Assembly (NCBI GenBank): GCA_977017575.1
Contig: CDRNVI010000053.1
Span: 682,001-746,000 of the forward strand
Source of the DNA: Paramoeba atlantica
Taxonomy: Eukaryota; Discosea
Direction: 5' to 3'
Length of the DNA stretch: 64,000 nt
This document shows, one piece after another, positions 50,201-58,315 of this stretch (its first letter is position 1; each line of letters begins with the position of its first letter). The translations under genes and the position numbers were made by a program. The notes under the pieces were generated by a model. The model was not told the DNA's origin, did not search any database, and saw only the letters and a list, made by a program, of their open reading frames with translations.

Positions 50201-51458
50201 AACCTCTATTGGGCTCCCTGGTGAAGTTCGTGGCCACACGAAACAAGACATGGAAAAAGAGCTTCTCATACCTAGTGACTTGTTTGTTACTGACGACATT
50301 GTTCAGCACTTTTTTGCTACCTGTGTTCAGAGATATTTTCGTAAAGTATGTCAGCCGGGTACGCCATGCGGCGTTATTGCTGCTCAAAGTTTATCCGAGC
50401 CCACCACGCAGATGACATTGCGTACATTTCACTTTGCCGGAGTGGCTGGGATGAGCGTAACACAAGGGGTTCCACGAATAGAGGAAATTATGGACGCAAG
50501 AAAAAAGATTTCGACACCTATAGTAACGGTTCACCTTGAAAATTCAAGTAGCGAAATTGCTGCACGTATTTTAAAGGGTCGTATTGAGCGCACAACGCTG
50601 CGTGATATTCTGCTCCGAGTACAGACAGTGATCACTCCCCACGATGTTTTCCTAAGCTTAACTTTATGTTTAGACACCATCTCAAAGCTTCAGCTAGGAA
50701 TAAACGCTACAGACGTGGCACGAAGCCTTGTGCAATCTTCAAAAACTTTAAGACTGCAACTCAGTACCTCTCACATTCGAGTAATGAGTCGAGACACATT
50801 ACATGTTAAGCCAGTAAATTTAGATCGAGAACAATTATTGTACAATCTTGATCACATCCGACACAAACTTGGAGACGTGATTGTTGCTGGACTGTCAACC
50901 TGCTCCCGTGCTGTAATTAGTAATGTTTCTAAAACGGTCGATAAACCTTGCTACACGTTAATGGTAGAAACAAGCGATTTACTTCATTTAATGGGGATTA
51001 GTGGAGTCTGTTTTGAAAGGACAACTTCGAATCATATCACGAACGTGGAATCCGTGTTAGGCATAGAAGCCGCCCGACGAAAAATTATCGAAGAAATCGC
51101 GGCCGTAATGAATGTCTACGGTCTTACTATTGATCCTCGTCATACAATGTTGCTTGCCGACGCTATGACTGCTCGAGGACGTGTTCTCGGAACGACGAAT
51201 GTAGGAATGACAAAAGATCGAGACAGCGTTTTGAAGCTCGCATCTTTTGAGCGCACCCAGGAACATTTGTTCCAGGCTGCTCTACATGATCGTGTGGACA
51301 AATACATGGGTGTCTCGGAAAGTATTATTTTGGGAAGACCTCCTCGTGTTGGTACGAACATGTGTTCTATCCTCTATGACTCGCGTCCCCTGGTTCCGTG
51401 TCAGTGTTCAGATTCAACAGTGCTTCGCCCAGTTGTAGTTAGGAATTACCCTGCATAG
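47265..51458 (+). CDS. DNA-directed RNA polymerase III largest subunit (RPC1)
   Basis: 1397 residues, full length for RPC1. It has the N-terminal zinc clamp (LDKSDSCYTC-type cysteines near 50-60, with HYGVIRLQMPVFNVGF), RVNFSGRSVISPDPNL, the catalytic NADFDGDEMN with three Asp for Mg (about residues 492-501), and the bridge helix and trigger loop region GREGLVQSAVKTAQTGYLGR. TRKNVFMDRGTF and the lack of a CTD heptad tail point to Pol III rather than Pol II; CGVIAAQSLSEPTTQMTLRT and FAGVAGMSVTQGVPRIEEIM follow. Pol III makes tRNA, 5S and other small RNAs. The ORF is intact. Confidence 0.93.
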   Translation: MSCIPLEIEQVGFSVLGSNDYHQLAIVQCQDPLSRSQGITVMHPALGPLNKSDSCYTCDNALVDCFGHYGVIRLQMPVFNVGFLTYIIRLLHVLCKSCGRLLLIQERIRHFAHRFSNSRGLEFSQRKGLLLQVLSEARKTQLCPHCKAWNGRVFKAKGMAFKLVHEPFVKPGRRVRVELRHDFELNFAQAAKMNPRIGPHLKNAQQDLTPDVVLELFQKTSMEDCIALDMAGPHILQNLILQDVHVPPSCVRPAPPPNNAGIIRQDDLTTALNDIIGWSDEMKKHLLAGGTSQRFLELWDNLQVNVARYIDDSLPHFPKNLRDKGPGPLLSLVSRIKGKAGRFRRTLSGKRVNFSGRSVISPDPNLDIAELAVPLQVAKILTYPQRVYSQNIEILRKLVRRGPDMYPGANFVYFKSRGEKRDLRSIRTDKTFVAQCLQEGDIVERHLLDGDAVIFNRQPSLHRLSMLAHRARVLPQRTLRFNECVCLPYNADFDGDEMNIHLPQTEEARVESLELMISNKNLINARNGSPVIAAMQDFLTGSYLLTRKNVFMDRGTFAQNQTHMLESNAQYLRHPVICKPMELWTGKQLFESLICPDPSAQALSLSFRSTTRFFSNIEREMCLKEGFVSFLGNEMISGSMDKSILGSGDRSKDSLFFALQQICGSEYASKCMGRLCRLTSRWLTNIGFSIGIEDVCPAPELLRTASLIIKGGYQRADGLINTFQSGILLSDPGCTVEDTVESRLTRVWSDVRESCGKLCKDSLLSTNPALVMAECGSKGSILNISQMVVCVGQQIVQEKRIQNFFQDRSTPHFPKYTRSAEARGFVQNSFCTGLTPTEFVFHTMAGREGLVQSAVKTAQTGYLGRRIMKVLEDLVVEYDGSVRNAAGMIIQFQYGEDGQDPMDMETGIFSVNFRALWIQLQAQAPSNISSHSSCLTPGEMKKFFDSTLQDDINKRCGAHFRNALFEFFNTKVDELVRFRTSIGLPGEVRGHTKQDMEKELLIPSDLFVTDDIVQHFFATCVQRYFRKVCQPGTPCGVIAAQSLSEPTTQMTLRTFHFAGVAGMSVTQGVPRIEEIMDARKKISTPIVTVHLENSSSEIAARILKGRIERTTLRDILLRVQTVITPHDVFLSLTLCLDTISKLQLGINATDVARSLVQSSKTLRLQLSTSHIRVMSRDTLHVKPVNLDREQLLYNLDHIRHKLGDVIVAGLSTCSRAVISNVSKTVDKPCYTLMVETSDLLHLMGISGVCFERTTSNHITNVESVLGIEAARRKIIEEIAAVMNVYGLTIDPRHTMLLADAMTARGRVLGTTNVGMTKDRDSVLKLASFERTQEHLFQAALHDRVDKYMGVSESIILGRPPRVGTNMCSILYDSRPLVPCQCSDSTVLRPVVVRNYPA

Positions 51459-52093
51459 ATGATAGATTAATTCGAAGCTTTTGTTTCACGATAGCAATCT
51501 AAATATTCTAAACTAGTCACATCTTATTGAATTTAAAAAATGGCATTGTTGTATGGCATCTTAATACCGTCAAAGTACTTATTAACGGAATAAAAATCAT
51601 TGGAACAATAATTAACGGAATAATTATTCATTTTTAGATTTTTACCAAACTCTTCCCAAAAATTTTAGTCGGTTGTCGGTCTGTTCATCAACAAAATTCA
51701 AAATATTTCTCTCCAGAAGAAAAAATACGACGTCACCGCGAAAGGACGAATCGATTACGACGTATCAGCAGAAGTTACAAGATAGATGTATTGAAAGGTT
51801 TCATCCAACCAAATCACTTTACTGATATTGACTAAGGTTTTGATATCTTTAAAAACGTTTAGTATGTTTTCATATCATGTTTACTTGGGTTTTTTCCGCT
51901 CATTCTTAAGGTTGGTCTTGTTTTTCCCTCATGTAAACATACGTAATCGGATTTCTTAATATGTTTTCTTCTCATTAATTTTTTCTCTTGACGCTAAAAT
52001 TTTGTTACGAATTTCGTAAAAATCATTGGAATAGTAATTAACGGAATAATTTCCTCCCAAAAAAAATTCCGTTAATTATTATTATTGTTATTA
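51459..52093. other. spacer with flanking direct repeats
   Basis: aaaaatcattggaa(c/t)a with attaacggaataat occurs at 51592-51624 and again at 52018-52050, and the inverse ttccgttaattatt at 52067-52080. Between the direct copies lies an exon-like open frame (listed separately). The repeat may mark the edges of an insertion next to the foldback repeat. Confidence 0.45.
51638..51835 (+). CDS. possible 3' exon or start-less small ORF
   Basis: An open frame of about 65 codons begins right after attcatttttag (a good 3' splice site) and ends with TAA at about 51833. It lacks an ATG. The product is hydrophilic and protein-like (YFSPEEKIRRHRERTNRLRR, ending FIQPNHFTDID). It could be the last exon of a spliced gene whose first exon was not found, or chance. 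Confidence 0.25.
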   Translation: MFTKLFPKILVGCRSVHQQNSKYFSPEEKIRRHRERTNRLRRISRSYKIDVLKGFIQPNHFTDID

Positions 52094-53138
52094 ATTGCGG
52101 TGGTTGTAAAACTACCGCTCTACACTCGATTATTGAAAAAAAAAGTGAACAAAAACAGTGAAAATATAAAGGGGAACACAGTAATATAATAGAAGAAAAA
52201 AATATAAAAGGGGGCTCCGGTGGTCCAAAACTGAAAAACAAAATTGAAAAAAATTGCGGTGGTTGTAAAACTACCGCTCTACACTCGATTATTGAAAAAA
52301 AAGTGAACAAAAACAGTGAAAATATAAAGGGGAACACAGTAATATAATAGAAGAAAAAAATATAAAAGGGGGCTCCGGTGGACCAAAACTGAAAAAAAGA
52401 ATTGATAAAAATGGGGGGTCCATGGGGGGGTCCAGGGGGTCATGGTCGAGCAAATTTTTTCGAAAAAATTAGTTTTCGAAAAAAAACCGCAGAAAGGGTA
52501 GCCGGGGTCTCGGCGCGCATTTTCCACCCCCCTACCCGGGGGTGACCCCCCCGCGTATCCGCAGGACGGGTCCGCCAAGTTCGGATTTTTTCGGAAAAAA
52601 TTTTTTGAAAAAAAATTCAACTTGGCGAAAAAAATGACAAAAAAAATATTTTTCCAAAATCGTTTCCCCTATTGTATTTTGATAGTTTGGGACCTACACT
52701 AGCTTTCTCCGCAGTTGTTTTCGCAAGGTATCACTTCTTCGAACCGTGGTGCGCCCCTCAAAATGACCCATGTTTGACTAAAAAAGGTGAAAAAGTATTT
52801 TTCGGACCTAAAGGGGCATTTTTGTGTCGAAAGAATGGTATGGTTGGAGTCGCATTCTCTACCCAATACGTTCGGTAGGCTTTGATTCATGCCTACGAGT
52901 GATTTCCCACGCGCAAATGTCGGATTTAGTGCTCTGACAGCAAAAATACGCGAAAATCACCCCATTTTTACCCGAAATTCGGCTATTTTTGGCTATAATC
53001 TTTCCGTTTTCCAGGCTAAATTTTCTTTTTTAGGCTCTTCGTTAAACGCGGCGGTAGTTTTCAACGCGAAGCGCGCAGCATGAGTGACTTCAAAGTTGAA
53101 AACAACCACCGCGTTTAACGAAGAGCCTAAAAAAGAAA
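52094..53138 (-). repeat. foldback-type dispersed repeat, copy B (with duplicated end)
   Basis: Reverse complement of copy A over nearly its whole length, so similar that several 20-base stretches are identical (for example gggacctacactagctttct against 10532-10551). The large hairpin (arms 53022-53065 and 53095-53138) is at the right. At the left the terminal segment is present twice in tandem with a period of 159 bases (units from 52097 and 52256), each with the palindrome gcggtggttgtaaaactacc. Confidence 0.85.
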
Positions 53139-53140
53139 TT

Positions 53141-53424
53141 AAACCACAGTCCGGGTTATTATACCTAGGGACACCTATTGTACCTCCTAGGTATAATAAC
53201 TGTCCCTAGGGTCCTTATTATTCAAGGGTTTAACTCCTTATTATTCAAGGGTAAGTATTCAAGGGTTTCATCAGTTTCTATACTCTATTCGTCTATCTCG
53301 GCGTATCTTCGTAAATTTTTTTTACCCTTTTTTTCTCAAAGAAAAGTTATTATACCTAGGGACACTTATTATACCTAGGGACACTTATTATACCTCCTAG
53401 GTATAATAACCCGGACGGTGGTTT
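53141..53424. mobile_element. 284-bp MITE with TTAA flanks (piggyBac-like)
   Basis: The left end ACCACAGTCCGGGTTATTAT and the right end, read on the other strand, ACCACCGTCCGGGTTATTAT are preceded by TTAA on each side. TTAA target duplication is the mark of piggyBac elements. cctaggtataataa recurs inside several times in both orientations. It sits directly against the hairpin of copy B. Confidence 0.6.
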
Positions 53425-53682
53425 AATAATAAAAAGTAATAATATTGTTAATAATAAGTACTTTGACGGTACTCTTTTTTAAAATATTTTGTATGTTAGA
53501 CCAGAGCAGAAGTTTACTATTACTGTCCCCCCCACTTAAGCGCAACCAGGTTTTGGTATAAAATTGCGCATAAGTAGCCGGGTCAAAAAAAGGGTAAAAA
53601 AGAATTTTCGCGCCGCTTCGCGGCGCGTGTTTCAATCATGAGTTATATACGCGGGGTGCCCTGGGGGGCTGCTGTTAATATA

Positions 53683-53917
53683 CTATCCCCCCTATCCTAG
53701 CGTGGCTTTGTTGGGATGAAATGCAACGCTAGGAGGGGGGGCAAAAACTGGGGCCGAAGAATTGCTAAGCCGAAGATGTTGTGAGATTACTGAGGAACAT
53801 TTTCAAAAAAATCGCTGTTCAGGGTACATTTTTACCATAGCTTCACGGCAAGAGACAGTCTAAAAAGCAACACTAATGAGGGGGGCTACCGAGGCAACGC
53901 TAGGATAGGGGGGATAG
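53683..53917. mobile_element. 235-bp nested TA-flanked MITE
   Basis: The ends CTATCCCCCCTATCCTAGCG match each other perfectly as inverted repeats over at least 20 bases, with TA on each side. The perfect ends suggest a recent insertion into the older 815-bp element. It contains tcagggtacatttttaccat, a core also seen in other repeats of the window. Confidence 0.7.
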
Positions 53918-53924
53918 TACTGTA

Positions 53925-53982
53925 CCTCCCCTAGTTATCTGTCACAACTTTCCGTTGAAAGGTGACAGATAAGTAGGGAGGA
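53925..53982. repeat. 58-bp TA-flanked hairpin
   Basis: cctcccctagttatctgtca and tgacagataagtagggagg form an imperfect stem of about 20 bp with TA at both borders. It may be a minimal MITE or the end of one. Confidence 0.45.
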
Positions 53983-54461
53983 TAAGTTTCATTTTAAGAT
54001 TTTTTTGAAAAACAATAGTTAAGACAAAAGCGTACAGTACGTGGCAGGAGGGTTCCTCTGATGTACAGTACAGTATAGTATGCAAAGACTCGCCGTACAG
54101 ATCGGTGGAGGTCAGTGTGGATCAGAGGAGATCGCTGGAGATCGATGAAGATCATTTCTGAACGTCCAAAGGGACTACCTGCAGACTCTCCATTTCAACA
54201 GCGGCGAAAATTGGTACAAAAATTCGTACCACAAAAAAGAATCGCGCCGCTTTGCGGCGTTTTTCTTCTTAACGATGCGTCAAAATTGCACTTAAGTGGC
54301 CGGGTCAAACGGTTGCGCATAAGTAGGGGGGGAACAGTAGTACTATTAGTACTTTACTCGTATTAATCTTATTCTTTCTACTATTTGTTGAAAATAATGT
54401 AAGCTGCTACGTATTTGTACGGGCAATTTTTTTAACTAAAGTATTGTCTCATTTTGCGAAC

Positions 54462-55376
54462 ATGCCTACGCACGTGTTGTATGCACTTTTCAATGGTACG
54501 GAAGCGGAATCCCACCAAAGGCAGCCCCCTTTTCATGGTTTTGACTCCGTCACCGATCTAGTTCGACGGCGCTATGAAGAGCAGTGTCGTGTTGTCGCAG
54601 TCATGGTTCGTCTTGGTTGCCCATTTCTCATGTGCGTCGAACAAAAAATTAAGAAACGTACGGAATATGAAGATGAATTTTCATGGGAGCTTCTTGCCCA
54701 AGATATGCGCGTTTCCTTTCATGAAGCGTGGAATACTTACCAAAGAAATATTGCTAAAATATCTCTTCAGACGTTGATGGCTAGCGCACTTTTGTTACAT
54801 TCAGGGGAGTATTCACACGCTGTGGTTTATCAATGGGATACCAGGCCTCGGTTAGTGAATTACTCCTTAACCCCCCTTCTTCAACGCATGGGATCGATCG
54901 GTAAAAAGAAGTGGTTTGGTCCCACTCCCCGAGAAGCTGATGTAGAATACTTGGAGTATTCTTTTGAAGGTACACGAAGTGCGCTGGTCGCTTTCGAGGA
55001 CTCTGTGATGCGCAATGTGTTGTATGTCTTCTCGGATATTTTGGTAGAGTGTTTCGCAGTTTTGCCATTATGTGTGAATACGAAGTCAAAAGAAGGTCCG
55101 GATGCGCGTTTAGACCCGAAAAGAGCTCAACAGGTTTTTCTCACTAGGTCATGCGCAAATGGAGTGAAGCTTTTTGGTGCTGCGCTCGGCGCCGCGGCTG
55201 GTACTCATCTCAACGCAGGTCATGGGGAATGCTGGGGAGAGGCCTTGGGAGGCATGCTTGCTCAACTCTTTCTGTGGAAAACAAAGAACACTAAACCATA
55301 TGAGCTAACTGAGATGCCTATAAAAATACATCACCGATTGCGCACGTCTAAAATCGAAGGCATTGCAGATTCTTAG
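54462..55376 (+). CDS. unrecognised 304-residue protein
   Basis: Starts at the first ATG, shortly after the transposon island. The N-terminal two thirds are mixed helical with many Tyr, Trp and Arg residues (VEYLEYSFEGTRSALVAFED). Near the C-terminus a small-residue-rich segment (FGAALGAAAGTHLNAGHGE, then GEALGGMLAQLFLW) resembles glycine-zipper membrane hairpins. No family recognised. atttttttaactaaag upstream fits the acceptor pattern. Confidence 0.5.
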   Translation: MPTHVLYALFNGTEAESHQRQPPFHGFDSVTDLVRRRYEEQCRVVAVMVRLGCPFLMCVEQKIKKRTEYEDEFSWELLAQDMRVSFHEAWNTYQRNIAKISLQTLMASALLLHSGEYSHAVVYQWDTRPRLVNYSLTPLLQRMGSIGKKKWFGPTPREADVEYLEYSFEGTRSALVAFEDSVMRNVLYVFSDILVECFAVLPLCVNTKSKEGPDARLDPKRAQQVFLTRSCANGVKLFGAALGAAAGTHLNAGHGECWGEALGGMLAQLFLWKTKNTKPYELTEMPIKIHHRLRTSKIEGIADS

Positions 55377-55746
55377 AAAACTTGTTTCGAAGACGTGGCT
55401 AAATAAGTGGGGCGGATTTGTTGTACAAGGATTATTTCAAAGCTAGTAGAGGTACTTTGAATTAATAAGTAGATGACCTTTAAAGTTACGTTTTCTTAAA
55501 CTTTGTAAAGTAATTTGTACCCCGGCTGCACATGACTTACAGTCAGCAAAACAAATTGATTTTTTTCTTTTGTATACAGCTATTGAATAAATAGCACGGT
55601 TGCGCTGGTAATGTGTGCTAGTAGTGTAGGCTATTAGTATAGGCATGAGTGTCAATGCTCAGCATAGAGTGTCAATGCAAAACAAGACGTAAGTAGAAGC
55701 GAACAGAGACCGCCCAGAAGCAAAATGACAGGTGAGCCACGTCAAA
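55377..55746. other. spacer, nothing recognised
   Basis: AT-rich. Short repeated phrase gtgtcaatgc (about 55650-55680). No gene. Confidence 0.4.
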
Positions 55747-55997
55747 TCTACCGGTCGAGCAAAACATTTGGCATTTTTTTAATTTCGTCCTTCGAGATCA
55801 AAAAAACGTCAGATCAATATTTATGTGGACCAAAATTATTGGGGAAAAATTTTTCGTGCATTGAAATTCCACCCCCTAGCGCTCACAACGTATGGGATTC
55901 CGGGCCCTGAGAAAAATAAAGTCAGACCAATATTTATGTGGAACAAATTTTTTGGAGCCAAATAAAAGTGGACTAAATTTTCTGCTCGACCGGTAGA
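55747..55997. mobile_element. 251-bp MITE with TCTACCGGTCGAGCA ends
   Basis: tctaccggtcgagcaaaa at the left is matched by ttttctgctcgaccggtaga at the right. Inside, (g/c)atcaatatttatgtggacc and gaccaatatttatgtggaac repeat directly about 115 bases apart. Non-coding. Confidence 0.6.
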
Positions 55998-56018
55998 GGA
56001 AGAAATGGAACCCAGGAT

Positions 56019-56204
56019 GAAAGGGGCAAGGGATATACGTAGTAACAGGCGTGGCAGGTTCCCATTGAAAAGAAATGGCATCTCCCCGCACGAATTTCGT
56101 CTCCGAGCTAGCAAGCGCAAAGGCTGTTCTCGTGCGGGGAGATACCATTTCTTTTCAGTGGGAATCTGCCACGCCTGTTGCTTCGTATCTCCCTCGCCCC
56201 TTTC
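56019..56204. repeat. inverted repeat with 75-bp arms
   Basis: Arms 56019-56093 and 56130-56204, few mismatches, loop of 36 bases; for example acaggcgtggcaggttccca pairs with tgggaatctgccacgcctgt. It would form a long stable hairpin. It sits 160 bases before the ALG14-ALG13 gene and directly after the preceding MITE. Confidence 0.8.
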
Positions 56205-56366
56205 AGCCTCGGTTATGATTATTTACATGTATTATTATTCTATATCTACGAGAATTCCGAGTAGACATTACTAGTATTCCAAAGTTCTAATCTTGAATGC
56301 AAAGATAAATGTTGTTCTCTTCGGTCTAAAATGATGTTATGACAGCGCACTTCGATTTCCGAATAC

Positions 56367-57668
56367 ATGGCATATTTTCCTTCTGTCACTCTGCATTCTA
56401 CTCTTTTTGTTGCAATCGTTGCGTCCTTCATCCTTTTCCAAAGTCACTATCGAATATCCAGTCTTGAATTTTTGGTAAATAAGTTACCCTTGCGCCTAGC
56501 ACGCGGCAGATTACCTTCAAAATTGAGCACTTTATCACGCCGAAAACCTATACGCGCGCTTGTAGTCCTTGGATCTGGCGGTCACACAACCGAAATGCTA
56601 TACACTTTGCCAAATATCAAAAGCATGCTTTCTTTTTCTTATGTAATCGCGAGTAATGATAAGGGCAGCATATGGGCTCTCAAAGATTTCTCAAGTAGAG
56701 CACGGAAACAGGCAACTAACATTTGCCTGCCAAAAAATTCGTCACGCAAAACACATAACCCATTGAACAGTGCAATGGTCTATCGCGTGCCTCGTGCTAG
56801 AAGCGTTCGTCAAAGCTATTTTACATCTATTTTTTCTTTTTTACATTGTCTTATTGTTTCTGTCTTTATCTTGTTTCACTTCCAACCTGATATCCTCCTT
56901 ACTAACGGTCCAGGTACGTGCGTTCCGATTGCGTTGGCCACGTTCTTTCTTCGTCCTTGGATTTCATGTAAAATTGTATATATGGAAAGCTTTGCTTGCG
57001 TGCGTTCTCTTTCGCTCTCTGGTAGGCTTCTATACAAATTTTGTGACCTATTCCTCGTTCGCTGGAAAAGCATTGCTAAGATTTATCCGAAAAGCACATA
57101 CGTACCATCCGAAGGAGCAATTTCAGGTTATTTAATAGACCAAAACATGCTTCCTATTCGTGGGACAGGATTATCAGCTGATCCATATGTTTTGATTACC
57201 GTAGGATCCACTTGTTTTAACGAGTTGGTTAAAGCATGCGATGATCCCTGGTTTGTGAAATGTATGCATGAGAAATATTGTATTAACAAAATTTTTATGC
57301 AGATTGGAACCGGTTCTTATATTCCTCAACATCCAGACATAGTGCATTTTCGCTTCCAGTCTACCGGATTTGCAGTATCACTCGCCAAAGCCACTCTCGT
57401 GATTGGACACGCAGGGGCCGGCACTATATTAGATACACTTCAAGGTGCTACACCCATGATTATTGTTCCAAACGAAAGCCTCATGAATGATCACCAAACC
57501 CAGCTTTCTCAGGAACTGAGTGAAAGAGGTATTCTCCAAACACTTCGAATGCCCGAATTGAAATCAAAGCTTCCTATGTTACAGATTAAAAAATCTGAGA
57601 CTGGATTTGTGGCGGGCGCTTACGGGGAATATTTATCGTCGCATCTCGCCTTATTGAGTAAACCGTAA
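56367..57668 (+). CDS. ALG14-ALG13 fusion, UDP-GlcNAc transferase of N-glycan assembly
   Basis: 433 residues. A membrane segment near the start (ATLHSTLFVAIVASFILF-like, about 8-26) fits the Alg14 anchor. The Alg14 part (60-250) has VVLGSGGHTTEMLYTL, DILLTNGPGTCVPIALA and KIVYMESFACVRSLS. The Alg13 part (270-420) has VLITVGSTCFNELV, DIVHFRF, then LVIGHAGAGTILDTLQGATP and MIIVPNESLMNDHQTQLS, the UDP-GlcNAc-binding GT1 signature. Together they add the second GlcNAc to the dolichol-linked precursor on the cytosolic ER face. In yeast and humans they are two proteins; single-chain forms are known in some protists. Confidence 0.9.
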   Translation: MAYFPSVTLHSTLFVAIVASFILFQSHYRISSLEFLVNKLPLRLARGRLPSKLSTLSRRKPIRALVVLGSGGHTTEMLYTLPNIKSMLSFSYVIASNDKGSIWALKDFSSRARKQATNICLPKNSSRKTHNPLNSAMVYRVPRARSVRQSYFTSIFSFLHCLIVSVFILFHFQPDILLTNGPGTCVPIALATFFLRPWISCKIVYMESFACVRSLSLSGRLLYKFCDLFLVRWKSIAKIYPKSTYVPSEGAISGYLIDQNMLPIRGTGLSADPYVLITVGSTCFNELVKACDDPWFVKCMHEKYCINKIFMQIGTGSYIPQHPDIVHFRFQSTGFAVSLAKATLVIGHAGAGTILDTLQGATPMIIVPNESLMNDHQTQLSQELSERGILQTLRMPELKSKLPMLQIKKSETGFVAGAYGEYLSSHLALLSKP

Positions 57669-57934
57669 GAATCTAAAAACGTTAATACACCGCATACCGT
57701 GATCCTCCTGCTTCATTATCTGTCATTTGACCCCTAATCATTTAATTATTAGCTGACATTAGTATCCATCAGCTGAACTACATGTAGTAACCATCAAGTT
57801 TCTCTCAGCTTATCGCTGATTAAGGGCTTGTCCATCTGTCAGGACCTTTTCCTAATTCCTCTCATTAATTTTTATAACTATAAATTTTCTTTTCGTTTAT
57901 CTTTCATGTTTACAAAAATTAATAAGAAGGGGAG
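57669..57934. other. spacer, nothing recognised
   Basis: AT-rich with small repeats of agctga(c/a)(a/c)t. No gene seen. Confidence 0.35.
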
Positions 57935-57936
57935 TA

Positions 57937-58170
57937 CCCCCTTGCTTATGGGTTCGGAACTCATAAGTGTATCAGGACGGAAACCACCACCCCACAAAGG
58001 AAAAATCAGGCACAAGGCTTCCCGCCAATTCGACAAGGTGACCCTAACGAGTAGGATATGTTCCATCACATCTATGGAGCTGTCAAATACATTTCCTCTT
58101 AGAAAACTTTCCCCTTAGAAGAAAGAGCTAACAAGCGTACCAGAACTGGTGGGACTCATAAGCAGGGGAG
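57937..58170. mobile_element. 234-bp TA-flanked MITE
   Basis: The left end CCCCCTTGCTTATGGGTTC and, on the other strand, the right end CTCCCCTGCTTATGAGTCCC are flanked by TA (57935-57936 and 58171-58172). Another member of the TA-target group. An open frame over it (57828-58118) is an artefact. Confidence 0.55.
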
Positions 58171-58315
58171 TATCGTAATACATGTACATTGTATTAAATA
58201 CATATGCATATTCATGCATGTAAATGATGCCTCTTGTAATTTACATGTAGTGTCATTAACTTTGCGGATCTATTTATTGAATAGTTATTCGTTCTAACTT
58301 GAATTTATTTCTGAC

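Larger units (their letters stand above)
53523..54337. mobile_element. 815-bp TA-flanked element hosting a nested MITE
   Basis: The left end CTGTCCCCCCCACTTAAGCG and the right end, read on the other strand, CTGTTCCCCCCCTACTTATG are flanked by TA (53521-53522 and 54338-54339). Subterminal copies of ttgcgcataagtag and hairpins of gcgccgctt(t/c)gcggcg lie near both ends. No transposase frame was found. The ends resemble the MITE at 9355-9461. A second element has landed inside at 53681-53919. Confidence 0.65.

Noticed and set aside
47265-51458. Pol II largest subunit instead of Pol III
   Set aside because: No heptad tail, and the length and internal phrases fit RPC1.
57828-58118. 96-codon plus-strand frame before RIO2
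   Set aside because: It spans a TA-flanked MITE end and has repeat-derived composition.
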